Origin: Epiperipatus broadwayi
Lineage: Eukaryota; Onychophora; Udeonychophora; Euonychophora; Peripatidae
Direction: 5' to 3'
Length of the DNA stretch: 64,000 nucleotides
Assembly (NCBI GenBank): GCA_028023455.1
Contig: JAQFVV010000027.1
Coordinates: forward strand, 4,027,845-4,091,844
Shown here: one piece after another, positions 23,801-37,064 of the stretch
Layout: each line of letters starts with the position of its first letter
How positions within the stretch are numbered: position 1 is the stretch's first letter
Notes under the pieces: generated by a model
Databases searched by the model: none
Told to the model about the DNA's origin: nothing
What the model saw: the letters and a program-made list of their open reading frames with translations, nothing else
Program-made: the position numbers and the translations under genes

Positions 23801-24745
23801 AAGAAACATTTAGTATAGGAAAATTATATACTGCATTTGTATTTTATTTTTTATTATTATTATTAAACAGTTCTATTCATTATTTACTATAAAGCTATTC
23901 TTAGACATAAATAATAATATAAATTTACATTTTTAAGTGGGAGCTTATTTAAAAAAGGTAAATACTATTCTCTGCTCCTGTTGAAAAGTCCAAGAAAAAG
24001 CAACAAAAACACTCTAAATAAATATCCCTCCTTATGGCAAAGGTCTCTTCAACAACCATTGTAGTATTCATTAGGTTTGCCAGTCCTGAGTGATAATCAT
24101 TTGATTATTTTCCCATTCTTGTTTTACTTTCTAGCTAAGAATAATCATGCATGTACTGTATATTCGTTAACCACCAATGTTGGATGGTTAGTTGAGTTAA
24201 CTAGAAAATATTATACATAGGCTGTAAATATGGTATAATAAAGGTAATATATATATTTCTTTGTGTTCTTAATTTATATGATGTCCCATTTAATATTATA
24301 GAAATTGCTAACAAACCGTTTTACAAGTAGTGGCATTCCAGCCAATGTTCCTCATTCGGTGCAGATCAACATTTTACTGATACTGCCATTATGGTCATCT
24401 GTCATCAAAGACTATTTGTATCACTGATTCTTAAGAGAGATGTTAATAATAAAATAATAATAATAATAAATAATAATAAATATCAGGCATTTATCCTACA
24501 TCACTGCTTAATAGAGAGTTTCATTTCAACAAAAATTTAATCAACAATAAATAGTGATTACATACTAATAAAGGATAAATAAATGAATAAGTTGTACAAT
24601 AATATGATTATATAATGTTCTATTTGTCATCTGGCTAGATTATGTTATGAGAGCACAATTGTTATACTCTTATGTGGTTAGGTATATTGAAGAGATTCTA
24701 AGAACTTGTTTAATGGTATTAGCATTTTTAATATCATGAATATTT
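23800..24745. other. AT-rich stretch without a gene
   Basis: Contains a second copy of the dispersed repeat (24080-24200) and (ATA)n at 24448-24480. No coding frame is recognised. Confidence 0.45.
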
Positions 24746-24749
24746 TCTT

Positions 24750-25890
24750 TTAGAATTGCCTATTCTATAATGCTGGGTAGGTGGGAGTTGATAATCAGGA
24801 AAAGGACAGAGCAGTTAAAGACCAGGTGTAGTCAAAGACTTTATAATCAGGAAAAGGACAGAGCAGTTTCTTGATTTTTTTGAGCATTTGATAAAACAAT
24901 AGTATGATTTGTGGAGGGGGTAATTCCATGAGAGTTTTGCATCTCACTATCCATATGGACTAAAGGACAAAGGTAGAAAGCCTTATTATTGAAAAAAAAT
25001 CCATTATGAATGGCATTTTCAAGTGAGAAAATCATATCAGGTCTTATGTTGGAATTGATTATAATTATATCTTTCATTGTTTTAAGTCTTGGGCACTGGT
25101 GTATAATATGGTCTATGGTTTCATCTTCACGAGCACACAGACCACATATAGGGTCAATGCTGGTAAAACCTCTTCGATGATAAAGAAACCAATTTGTGGG
25201 AAGCGCATTAAGATTTATTTTAATGATGAAGTCAAGGAATTTGGGTTCCAGACTCCATCTTTTGAAGTGAGTAATGAGTCTTTGGTTGGTTACTTTTAGG
25301 CTGGTTTTAATGGGTTGTTGATTATAGTTGATTATATTGTATGCTTCCCATAAGGTGATTTTTTGGTTAAGGTTAAAAGGCATAATCGGGTTGTAGAGTT
25401 GTGGGTGGTCTATTAGGGATACTATCCATGAACTGGAAGAGGGCGGAGGATGATCTGTCGGTGTAATTTTTTTAATAATGTTGGAGTATCCACAGGAGAG
25501 GGTCTTCTGTAAAATGATTGCTTGTATTGAGTGGAATGACAGTCTATTGAACCTGCATGGTTGTTAGATACCTCGTAAGCTAATAGCAACTGTTCTTCCT
25601 CTCCAGAGAAGTTTGGTGCATAATCGGTTAATTTTATGTTTAGACATTTTTACGAATGAAAGATAATATGAAATTTTTGGCATTATGATCATGTAGAGGA
25701 GGCCAACCTTTCCATATAATGAAAGGTATTCTCTAGAGAGTGAAGTGGTGATGGCTTCAGTTGATTGAAGGATTGCATCTTGAATCTCTCTTGCTATTGC
25801 AGTTGGAGTTTTGAAGATTGGGAAACCTAGGTATCTTTGGGTAATTAATAAAAAGTAGAAGACAGGAGATTGGCAATATACTGGGGTTAT
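24750..25890 (-). mobile_element. Tx1/L1-like LINE, 3' part with long open zinc-domain frame
   Basis: The minus-strand frame 25383-24847 (178 codons) carries 'FIIKINLNALPTNWFLYHRR' and then 'CGLCAREDETIDHIIHQCP', the C-x2-C-H-C zinc-binding tail of this LINE group. Upstream on the same strand 25600-25850 encodes the end of the RT ('RLCTKLLWRGR') and text matching the 2.1-2.4-kb copy. The frame from the zinc domain onward is uninterrupted, so this copy is relatively recent. It is 5'-truncated near 25890, and RT catalytic motifs are absent. A 25-bp sequence (starting ATAATCAGGAAAAGGACAGA) is duplicated at 24791 and 24843 at its 3' end. Confidence 0.8.
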
Positions 25891-25899
25891 TACTGTGGT

Positions 25900-27140
25900 G
25901 ACTTTTCACCCAACACTATTCTACATTACTGCTGCTTAACAGAGATGTTAGTATGAAGATAGTAAGAAAACATAAATAGAAAAATAGAAAAAAAAACTTG
26001 CAAAATAATAAAAAGATAATAATGATTTTAAAAAATATGAATCCTATTATAAAAGAAATTAATGAAGTAAAGATAAACTTGGTATCAATTTAGAGATAAT
26101 AAGAGAGATATATCAATAATTTAAAAAAAGTGCATTTAATTATGGCATATGGTATTTTCCAAAAGTAAACTGATTATGTATCCAAGTCCCTAAATTTTTA
26201 AATTTATTTTTCTGCACAACAAAACAAAGTTAGATTTTTAATAAGTTTATTAGCACATCAAATCCATTATATTTGAATTACAAATGAATCTAGCTACCTG
26301 ATGACGGTAGTCAAGAAAAATGTTGAACTCTAGGTTTTATATTTTTACATATTTTTATTTATAAGTATGTTTATAAGGTATGAACAAATATTTATCCACA
26401 TTAAACTCTAATGCAAATTTTTTTTATAAAATTCCTTTACTTTTCTAACAGGAATTATATATAAAAAAAAATTGGCATTAGGGTGTATATGTGGAGATTT
26501 ATAAAAATTAATATGTATAAACATATAAAGGAATGCAAAAAAAGTAAAGGAAAAGATATAAGAATTCATGAACAAATAAAAGACTCAGTAGGGGGTTCAA
26601 TTTTGAATTGTTAGACCAAAACAATAATAATAATAATATTTAAAAAATAGACACATTCCCAATAACTAAAAAGAAGCATATGAAGTGAGTTTGTAAGTTG
26701 TGAATAAAAATGTAACAATTTATTACATATAAATACATGTAATAGAGATATATATGAGAGATGGTGACCTGGGACAACTGATGAGTACTGGTTCAACATG
26801 TAATGCATCTTGTGGGTCATTTGACTTTTATTGTATCTTTATTTATATGAATTTAAAAAGAATAGGGAATATAAGATATTACACGTGGAAAAGAGAAAGG
26901 TGAATAACTCCATGTGTGTGTGTGTGTTTAAAATTAAAAAAAATCAGATTAATCTTTAACTAAGGTTTAAAGTTTATATCTGTGCTAGAGATAGATCTCT
27001 AGTTTAGAAAATGATTAGTAATAATCGTTATTGTATTTATCTGAGATGGATGGTATCAAAGTTGTGACTGGAGTAAATTTGATAGTTGTAAATAAAAATA
27101 TAACAATAATATAAATATCTGTTTTAGAAGTTTGAGAATG
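25900..27140. other. AT-rich stretch without a gene
   Basis: Contains a partial family A element at 26690-26830 and a (TG)n run at about 26911-26926. Otherwise unremarkable. Confidence 0.45.
26690..26830 (+). mobile_element. Family A hammerhead element, partial copy
   Basis: Matches the ribozyme-proximal part of family A. CTGATGA is kept at 26778-26784, stem II is GTACTG-GTT-CAACAT, and GAAA has become GTAA. It is therefore likely inactive. Confidence 0.55.
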
Positions 27141-27146
27141 CGGCAG

Positions 27147-27330
27147 ATATGGCTTTATTGCTCTGGAGTTAAGAAGATCGAGAGCCAGAGCTACGGAGCA
27201 AACAGAATTCACCGAGCAGGGCTTTATTTCTCGGGAGTTCATAAGAAGCTCTATCGACAGAATTGATCCCGGGACCCTCCAATCCTAATTCGTATTCTCT
27301 ACTAACTGCACCAAACGCGCATGACAGGAA
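27147..27330 (-). mobile_element. SINE-B copy (tRNA-derived) with a doubled tail
   Basis: On the minus strand it begins TTTGGTGCAGTTAGTAGAG (A-box region, 27298-27316), has GGGATCAATTC (B-box, 27260-27271), and ends TTATGAACTCCCGAGAAATAAAGCCC. A second tail piece (GGCTTTATTGCTCTGGAGTT, 27161-27180 on the plus strand) lies just beyond, as if two copies were nested. This is the best-preserved SINE-B in the window. Confidence 0.75.
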
Positions 27331-28060
27331 TTTGAAAAGGAATAGTGAAAGAATGGTATAACCATGATAGACGAATGCAGGTTCCAATAATGCCTGTGCT
27401 ATCTTAGCATCTTTCCAATCTTATTGATTATAAAAAAAATTTTAAACCATCTCCTTATGTTGTATGCCTTTAGTGGTGAATTAAGGCATTTAATTCGTCA
27501 CTTTTCTTTCTTTCTTTTTTTTTGCTTGATAAAGGAAACATTAAGTAGTTAGGCATTGTTTAATGGCATCCTTAAAACATGCTTCTTTTTTTTTTGCATT
27601 ATAAAAACTTGTATGTTTTTATAAAAATCTTGTCCGATTTTTTATACGCTCAGAGTGTTTTATACTCTTTTTTATAAGTAATAAAACAATTTCTATACTA
27701 TTTCTACACCATAAATTTTAAAAAAGTAAACGTTTAGAGTATTAACTGATTTAAAAAAAAAAAATTAAACATTATACTTTTGGTATGATTTTTAGGATTA
27801 TATTGTTTTCTCCCCCCCCCCTCTTTCTACATATATACATATGTGAATAAATAGATGGATAGATAGAATGATAGATTCATACACATAGTTAGATAGATGA
27901 ATGAATGGATGGATGGATGAACAGATATGTATATGAATGGATGAATAGATAGGTAGATAAAGGGAGCCATAGATACATAGATGACAATATATTTAGATAA
28001 ATAAATGGATAGATAAATAGATTCTATAATAACAGATAAATAAATAAGTAGATACTGGCT
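27331..28060. other. AT-rich stretch with diffuse GATA/GATG repeats
   Basis: The 27840-28060 part is an imperfect GATA/GATG-type microsatellite. The rest has no recognised feature. Confidence 0.5.
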
Positions 28061-28906
28061 GATTGGGATAACTTCAGATCTTTTTCAAAGCAGTGAAGGC
28101 ACCATATGGATTTGAAAAAATGATATCGTAATCTCATTAAATCCAGAAATGACATTCTCTTACATGGTCATAATGATATTATAAAAAAGATGGAAGGAAT
28201 CTTTTGATCATCTTTTAAAAAATGATACAAAATTGAAATTGTCACTTTTAGTGATACACCCATTAAATTTGAACAAACATTTAGCTAGTGAAATCCAAAC
28301 AGCTCTTTATAATCTTAAAACTGGAAAGATTATAAAGAGCTTGTAATCTTAAAAATGGAAAGATAAAATGTTTTCAAAAAAAAAAAAATGGAAAGATTGC
28401 AGAATCTGGTGTGATATCTAGAGAAAATTAAAAATATGGTGGAATAATGTTAGCTTTAAAAATACTTTAATTTTTTTTTAAAGGAATATATGGAGTCATA
28501 AAGGTGTGTTATCAGATCATAGATACCTATTTTTCCAATTTTTAAAAATAAAGGTAATAAATAAGTAACTATCAGGTAAAAATCATTATTATTCACTGCA
28601 GCAAAAATACTAAGGATTTTATCTAATAGCTGACATTTAGTCACCAGAGTCTCAATGTGATTTTAAGGAATGAAAAAGAACTATAAAAACGATTTTGTTA
28701 TAGCATATGTTAATTAAATGTTGAGAATAAAGCAGGAATTTATATATGCTTTTAAAGTTTTAGTCAAAACATTTATTTTTTATATTACTATTGTTAATAA
28801 TAATAATAATAACAACAACAACAACAACAACATTTTTTAAAAAAAAAATTGGAATGATTAAATAGACAGATAGATAGATGCAAATTTATTGATTGATTGA
28901 AAGAGC

Positions 28907-28941
<35 letters not shown>

Positions 28942-29060
28942 TTCATAGATTGATAGAACAGCTACATAGATTGATATATGATATATAAATATATGGGTAG
29001 AGAAATGCTTATATAGATAATAGATAGTTAGATAACAAAATATATAGATAGAGCTTGTAG
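28061..29060. other. Stretch without a gene
   Basis: Holds a 15-bp perfect hairpin (GCTCTTTATAATCTT at 28302 with its complement at 28326-28340), (AAT)n/(AAC)n at 28795-28832 and (AG)n at 28922-28940. No coding frame is recognised. Confidence 0.5.
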
Positions 29061-29063
29061 TTA

Positions 29064-30910
<1,847 letters not shown>

Positions 30911-30911
30911 A

Positions 30912-31076
30912 AACAATTTTTTTTTCCAGATATGTCGATAAACTTAGCTGGGTTTGATATTCCTAGAAACTACAGCAATCTCATCAATAGATGGATAATC
31001 CATGGTCGTTTCTGCTCACGTGTTTCAAAAATGGGATTTTGTAGCTACTGGCCTGTGCAGATATGGCAAACATAAA
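30912..31076 (+). other. Exon-like segment after a strong splice-acceptor-like site
   Basis: A run of T ending in TTTCCAG at about 30929 precedes a 47-codon frame from ATG 30932 ('MSINLAGFDIPRNYSNLINR...') that ends at TAA near 31075. Its G+C content is higher than the flanks and its codon use is varied. No domain is recognised. It may be a real terminal exon, a transposon relic or chance. Confidence 0.2.
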
Positions 31077-31079
31077 CTA

Positions 31080-32600
31080 TGAATGGCACAGGTAATGACT
31101 ATCAAATTTATTGTTACAGGGCTGGAATTGGAACCTTTAATAAAACCTCTGGGGGTTGTATCTCCAGATTGGAAACTCTGCAAATTCTTTTATGACACTT
31201 TGTTCAAAGTTAAACTATTAAAAAAAAAAAATCCATATGGTAAAAAAATAAATGTCTTTTTAAAAATAAAATGTTACCTTAGATTGTAAATTATCAAAAA
31301 AAATATATATCTTATTTGAATAATTTTATAAAGAGTCCAATTTCTTTCTTTTTTTTTTTTAATAATAAAAAGAAAGTACAGCTGAGTGTAATAGATAAAA
31401 CAAAATAAATACTCAATATCATCTTTTACAATAAATATCTTAGAAAAAAAAAATTCACATTATAAAGAATCTTGCTGTAGTTTTTGTTCACATTTAAATA
31501 CTGCTAACGAAGATCGTATGTTTATTATATATATTTGTTTGTTTTTAATCTCAGAACAGTTGCCAAAAGATTTTTTGGTATTAATAAAATCCTTTGCAGT
31601 GGATCTTGTAGATTTAACAGGATGATCATTACGAATTAAAAGTTTTACAAATTCGTAATTAAAATAAATAAGTAAAAATAAAATAAAATGAAAAAAAAAC
31701 CACTAAACCAAATTTCGGACAGCCTCTAAGAATTCAGAACTTTGAAGTAAGTTATTAATTTCATTTTATTGCTGGTAATTACAGATATATTGATTTAGCG
31801 GATTTAAATATATATATATTACTTATTATATTTCTAATCACCCTTCACTTAATTGATAAAACAAAAAAAATAACAATGTTTTAGGATGTATTTTAATTTT
31901 ACAAATAAATTGGTCTATATCAAAACTACACTTGCATTTGTGCAAATATAAAACTCATATCACTAAATAAGTATTAGTATTTCGTCCTACCAAATCAATA
32001 TCAACTTTTAGTGATAAATAGTATTTGGCCAAAATGAGCGATCACCTGTTCGGATTTTCAGGTAGCACAGATAAAACTAACTCAAGTTAACGTTTGATAG
32101 TGAGTTAAATTTTCTAATGTATATATAATTAAAGTAATTTGAAAATAATGATAAAACAAACTTCAAAATTAATTATTAGTTCAATTAAAAAAAAAACGTG
32201 GCAATTAATTTTTTATAATTTTAAAATAAAAAAATAATAATATCTTTTATTTGAATTTGCTTTATTAATAATATTCTCACCGAGATTTTTTATATATATT
32301 AAAGTATAATCAAATGTTTTTAAAATTAAATTCATAAATATTTATTATTAAAAAAAATTTTGCGTTAAAAATTGAAATTAATTGTTTGGAGATTTTCGCA
32401 TCTCCGTTTTTAATTTAATTTAGTATAATCCAGAGCGCACCATTTAATATAAAGTAGTATAACGTAAAAAGAAAAAAAATGTTTTCAACTGTTTATTGAA
32501 ATAAAAATAATCTTCGGGTGAACAGCTTTTGTTTGCGAGGTCATTTTAAATTTATCAAATTTCGATTTTCATTTATTTTATTAAACTTACTTTCTCTCTG
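31080..32600. other. AT-rich stretch without a gene
   Basis: AT-rich DNA upstream of the bHLH locus. It may hold regulatory sites, but I can point to none. Confidence 0.4.
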
Positions 32601-32650
32601 ATATTATAGCCCGCAGTAGAAAAACTTAAGATCTTCGCTCGTCTCCTTGG

Positions 32651-32803
32651 ATGTCATTCGCAATGGATCTGGCTACGCGCAGCGTATCCTGCAACGAGTA
32701 CCGCTTCTTGGTTGAGATAAACTTATTTATTATTGGACAAGGCATTGTGGATGAAATACAGAAGAATTGCCCAGTGACTTGCGTTAAGAAGTTAATAGTT
32801 TAG
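32651..32803 (+). CDS. Candidate 50-codon ORF upstream of the bHLH exon
   Basis: The frame opens at ATG 32651 and ends at TAG 32801-32803 ('MSFAMDLATRSVSCNEYRFL...CPVTCVKKLIV'). G+C content and codon variety match the bHLH exon 220 bp downstream and not the AT-rich background. The frame is open from 32630, after a TAA at 32627. Acceptor-like sites (TATTATAG at 32609, CCCGCAG at 32616) lie just before. It could be an upstream ORF in the bHLH mRNA, a coding exon of another transcript, or conserved promoter DNA that happens to be open. The frame is not continuous with the bHLH frame and no domain is recognised. Confidence 0.3.
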   Translation: MSFAMDLATRSVSCNEYRFLVEINLFIIGQGIVDEIQKNCPVTCVKKLIV

Positions 32804-32962
32804 GGGAGGGGGAGTTATATTATTAAGCGCGCTTTTGAATCTTTTTTTTTTTTTGTCGTTTTATATATTTAAATATAGTGGGAGACTGAAGATGTTACAC
32901 AAATACTAATCGTCAGCGCGGTGGCGCGTAACTTCAATGACTTCTTAAGCCTGCCACTTGCA

Positions 32963-33000
32963 AACGTATAAAACTCTTTTTTCTGATACCAACAGCTGAT
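32963..33000 (+). promoter_or_regulatory. Putative TATA box and E-box of the bHLH gene
   Basis: TATAAAA at about 32969-32975 sits about 55 bases before the start codon, which would give a short 5' leader if transcription begins near 33000. CAGCTG (32993-32998) is an E-box, a possible site for self- or cross-regulation by bHLH factors. Confidence 0.4.
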
Positions 33001-33026
33001 TTTGATCTCTTTTGGCTGCCCTGATC

Positions 33027-33537
33027 ATGTCAGATGGATATTTTGATATCCTACCATCTAGCGATCTTTCTAATGATTTTTACGAAGAGCAGCAATCTTT
33101 TGATAGCGCAGATAAGTGCGGGATTGGGACTTTGACACAAAACGAACTTCAAGCCCTGCCGTCCTGCGCCTTTGCCCCCCGGCCGTTCGTCGGCTCGTTC
33201 GAGTCGTACGACGGTGATAAACAAACAGACTCTCGGCGAGTTCGCCGACGAAGGCCTATACCTGAGAGCCCGTACCGTATCCAACGCCATGCCGCAAACA
33301 TTCGTGAAAGGAAAAGGATGTTAAGTATCAACTCCGCGTTCGAGGAGCTGCGCTGTCACGTCCCTACTTTCCCGTATGAGAAAAGACTGTCAAAGATTGA
33401 CACCTTGCGGCTGGCTATTGCTTACATCGCGCTGCTAAGAGAAATTTTATCATCTGATTCCGATCCACTTACTTACATTGAAAATTGCCTCAATGGAGAA
33501 AATCGTGATAAACGAGGCGCTGCCTGGAAAACAAGCG
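33027..33537 (+). CDS. hlh-13: bHLH transcription factor, PTF1A/Fer3/HLH-13 group, first coding exon
   Basis: Class II tissue-specific bHLH factor, expected to bind E-boxes as a heterodimer with an E-protein in the nucleus. The start is ATG 33027, the first in-frame ATG after an in-frame TGA at 33003. Residues 1-65 are acidic and low in structure, and 70-76 form an arginine cluster. The basic region at 86-98 reads '[12 protein letters not shown]' with the DNA-contacting Glu94 and Arg97. Helix 1 is 99-109, and the loop '[12 protein letters not shown]' at 112-123 is a hallmark of this group. Helix 2 runs to about 140. After it comes '[12 protein letters not shown]' and 'WKTS', a C-terminal motif that invertebrate HLH-13-like proteins continue with a conserved stretch. 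An in-frame TAG follows at 33540-33542, but a good donor, GCG|GTTAGT, sits at 33537/33538 in phase 1. I infer that the exon ends there. The bHLH identity is certain; the exact orthology (HLH-13/PTF1-like versus FERD3L) is less so. Confidence 0.9.
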
Positions 33538-33542
33538 GTTAG

Positions 33543-34838
33543 TAAAAGTTATTTTAATGTTTTAATCTTAGTTTAAAAGTTGCCGTTGATAATCTAGATT
33601 GGAATGTTTACACTTTAATAAATTGACATGTTATTTCATAGACAAAAGTATTTTTATTTTATTTTAGAAGTGTGTATTTTTGTATTACTTGATACAGTAT
33701 CACTTGGTAGCCACTTCGACTTACCAAAAAATTATATCGCATAATTTTAAAATGCACTTATCCGTTAAACATAAATATAGCACTGCATAGCACTCACAAA
33801 TAATTTAACCAATTAATTTGTCATTTGGACAAATTATTTTTCATCTTCTTCACTAAGCTTTATGTGTGTTGATAGATATATTAATACTTAGAAAATTTCT
33901 TCACTAACTTTTATTAATTTTTAAATGGTATTTTTAGCTTATTATTAAATATCTTTACTTTTATGTTGTACATATGTGTATATTAAGTTCTCTTCTGATT
34001 GCAGGAAAGGTTATAAATTAATATGATTCGAATGATCAAACCAGTAAATAGTTTTCCAATATTTGGCAACTTCTAACCAACTTATTTTTGCGTGCAATAT
34101 TCCAAGCTACATTATTTAACCTTTTTTTAATCATCACTTTACAATATTGTATATATATTGTTGTTATTTTTTTTGTTTTTTTTATGTTCATGGCAGTAGA
34201 AACCATCAAAATGTGATCGAACTCATTTATAAGATTTGTTTTAATATATGAACAAAAGTTTAACTATATGCGTGTGAATGTGTGTACAGCTTAAGTTCCA
34301 AATTATGTAAAATAAATAACAAATACTGTAATAGTATTAGATTATTAAAGAGCGAAAACCCAAAACACATAATTGGTCGGACAGCGAATATAACTCTTAT
34401 CTTTAGTTAGCCAACAGTTGTCTGAATACTAGGATTACTGCCTTTTAATTACTCTTTAAATTTGTAAAGATCAAAATCGAAATACGTGGAAAATATCCAA
34501 CTTTCTTACCTTTTTTAAAAATAAAATATAAGAATTTCATGTTTCCCCCTGCCCCCCTTTTTGGCTTAGTTTTCAGTTCTTAAATATTTCAATTATCTTA
34601 AAAACAAACGTCATAATCAAATTATATTTTTCATTAACTTTAAAAATGTCTTTAAAAAAAAAAGTGGACCTTTTTTGTTAATTTGTATAGAAAATAAAAA
34701 AATTAAATCTTACATTACCTATAATATATATATAATGTATTTTCCGATCTATTGGATAATAATAATAACAGAGCAAGATTTTTCTGCTTAAGATTCAGGA
34801 GATTAAAAGCAATCTATGATAAAATTTCATTTTAAATG
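33543..34838. other. AT-rich stretch, probable first intron
   Basis: AT-rich DNA after the donor site at 33538. I found no acceptor followed by the expected C-terminal motif here or further on in the window. Confidence 0.35.
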
Positions 34839-34862
34839 GTCACGTGGTGTAGTGGTTAATTT
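34839..34862 (+). repeat. tRNA-like A-box fragment
   Basis: GGTCACGTGGTGTAGTGGTTAA contains a perfect-looking pol III A-box (TGGTGTAGTGG). No B-box follows; the sequence passes into AT repeats. It is probably the truncated head of a tRNA-derived SINE. Confidence 0.45.
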
Positions 34863-35545
34863 TTAATTATATATATATACTGTATTAATAATAAAAAAAT
34901 CTAAATGATAAAATATTATAATAAATAATTCATTGTTTAGTATAGTATTTTAATTTAATAGTTTTTCATTTAAAATATTTATTTTTAGTTATTACCTGTG
35001 ACCGTTATGAGTTTTGCCAATATTATATATATACGGTAATAAATTATAAATTAAACTCCATACTCTGTAATAATCTTGATATACTGCACCAAAAGAGCGC
35101 TTTGCTTTTTATATTTTATAGTTTATTTACTCTTTTTCACACATTAACGCGTGTTTTGTTATATATATACAGGAATATATATCATTTTGTTTTAAATAAA
35201 TATAAAATAAAATTGCTAGACCGTTCATTTGCTTATTGATTCTTATTTTCTACATATTATAATTCGTTACCTTTCAAATTATATTTTAAGTATCTATTAA
35301 GACATCAATTAAAAAAAAAGTCGCTTTAAATAGAAAAGTACACAATGATTAAGTTATGTATATATAATTTTAGTGCATTTTAAAAGTCTATATATTTATT
35401 TTATTTATTTAATGATATTCTATCTCTCGCAAGTATTTTGTATGAACTCCTAATAGAAACAGTAATGGGAAGATTATCATAATCAAGTTTTTACTTTCCA
35501 GGAAGGTGAAAATGTATTTACAAAGCGTCCATTGCGTTACGATTG
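34863..35545. other. AT-rich stretch without a gene
   Basis: Nothing recognised. Confidence 0.4.
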
Positions 35546-35549
35546 CAAC

Positions 35550-35800
35550 ACATTTTAAAAATAAGTTCATGGAATGTTAGAGCCTTGGATTATTACACTC
35601 AGATTAATATTCTAATTTATAATTGCAAAGGAAAAGATTAGATCGTATAAATCTGTGCGAAGTTACCTGGATAGAATTTGAAAATAAAAATAAACTACAA
35701 GACCTTTATTCAAAATATATCATAAATAACGTTGAAGAAAAGTCTATTTTAAAACCAAAAATAACAAATATATCGAAAAAGATTTTTTAATAAATAATGG
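35550..35800 (+). mobile_element. LINE endonuclease N-terminus, relic
   Basis: A frame reads 'ISSWNVRALDYYTQIN', the usual start of an APE-type LINE endonuclease. After a frame shift it continues 'LCEVTWIEFENK', where the family has a catalytic glutamate in a (S/C)E-x-x-W context. It stops by about 35790 and nothing of the RT follows. The LINE group is not assignable. Confidence 0.5.
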
Positions 35801-35893
35801 CACTGTGGTTTGAATAAAAATGGTAGTGATATAAAAGTTATATGTATATAAAAAATATATAAATAATACATAGTGCTAGCTAAAATCTATATA

Positions 35894-36405
35894 AAATATT
35901 TGAAACGCCCCATAGTTTTATTGTTTCAGCCACACTCCTTCTTTAATATATATATAACGTTTAAATGTGTGTTAGATACTATATGTAAAACTTTAATATG
36001 TGGTGATATTAAACATGCACACACTATATAATTCAAAAGCAAAATATATATAAATCAAAACTTTAAAATAATATAATATATTGAACAATTATATAAATAA
36101 TAATACATTTTGTCGAATCTTCAAACGTTTTCGCATATGAGAACTTCTTGATAATGCCTTCGAAAACGTTTGAAGATTCAACAAAATTTATTATTATTTA
36201 TATAATTGTTCAATATATTATATTATATTATTTTAAAGTTTTGATTTATATATATTTTGCTTTTGAATTATATAGTGTGTGCATGTTTAATATCAACTCC
36301 TTCTTTAAATAAAGAAAAGTCTGGATTTTAGCTACCCATTAAAAATAACTTGTTTTTATTTAAAGGAGAGTGTGGCTGAAATAATATAGCCATGGGGAGT
36401 TTCAA
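35894..36405. mobile_element. Nested foldback element (outer and inner inverted repeats)
   Basis: The outer ends 35894-35946 and 36357-36405 are inverted copies (TTTCAGCCACACTC on one side, GAGTGTGGCTGAAA on the other). Inside, 36005-36133 is nearly perfectly complementary to 36161-36294 around a 27-base loop. The loop-side sequence CTTGATAATGCC-TTCGAAAACG could be a remnant of a hammerhead core, but it is too altered to call. No target duplication is clear. Confidence 0.75.
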
Positions 36406-36603
36406 ATATTATATATGTATTTAATATATATCAATTTGAATATTACATATATTTTGGAAAGAATACAGACATCAAACTTAATATATATTATATATAATAT
36501 AAATAAAATGTCCATTAATTAAAAACTATTTCAATAACAATAAAAGTAATAAATATAACGGTAATTAACTATTATATACAGTTTTTCAATTCACAGAAAG
36601 TAT

Positions 36604-36646
36604 GCAGAAGTGCTTTTAGTTAATTCCTTAACCCTCCTCAACTGCC
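36604..36646 (-). ncRNA. Hammerhead-like fold in Penelope-type end
   Basis: Minus strand: GGCAG, TTGAGGA, stem II GGTTAA-GGAA-TTAAC, a core read here as TAAAA, then a short stem III and CTGC closing stem I. The first core base is U instead of C. Confidence 0.4.
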
Positions 36647-37019
36647 GTTATTTTCAAAAAACACAACAGAAGTAAATGTCATCAACTCAAACCCCATGAA
36701 TCCTGAATTTTAACATTAGCAGCTTGTTTATTATTTGTATTCATTTTATTTCTATTTATTAAAATTGCCTCCTTACCATTTATTATGGTTTCTCTCTTCA
36801 TGAAAAATCTTAACACTTTCAATATCAAACCTAAATTTATATTTACAGGTCCTTTCATGATCCAAGAAAATTGAAGTAGTCATCAAATCATTATTATTTT
36901 CACTTTTCACACCCTTGCATAATAATTCATGTTCCTTTAATCTTTTTTCAATACTGCACCTCAATTCACCTATATATAATAACATACATCCACAAAAAAA
37001 ATTAATACACAACATTAAT

Positions 37020-37064
37020 GGCAGTTGAGCAGGGTTAAGGAATTGACTGAAAGTACTTCTGTGG
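37020..37064 (+). ncRNA. Hammerhead-like fold in Penelope-type end
   Basis: GGCAG, TTGAGCA, stem II GGTTAAGGAATTGACT, GAAA, GTACTT and CTGT follow in order. GAAA is intact. The first core reads UUGAGCA instead of CUGAUGA. Confidence 0.45.

Noticed and set aside
33051-33331. Minus-strand frames opposite the bHLH exon
   Set aside because: Antisense shadows of the bHLH coding sequence.
35680-35720. 'TWIEFENK' considered as the missing C-terminal exon of the bHLH gene
   Set aside because: The preceding text reads as the start of a LINE endonuclease, no acceptor sits in the right phase, and the match to the expected motif is poor.
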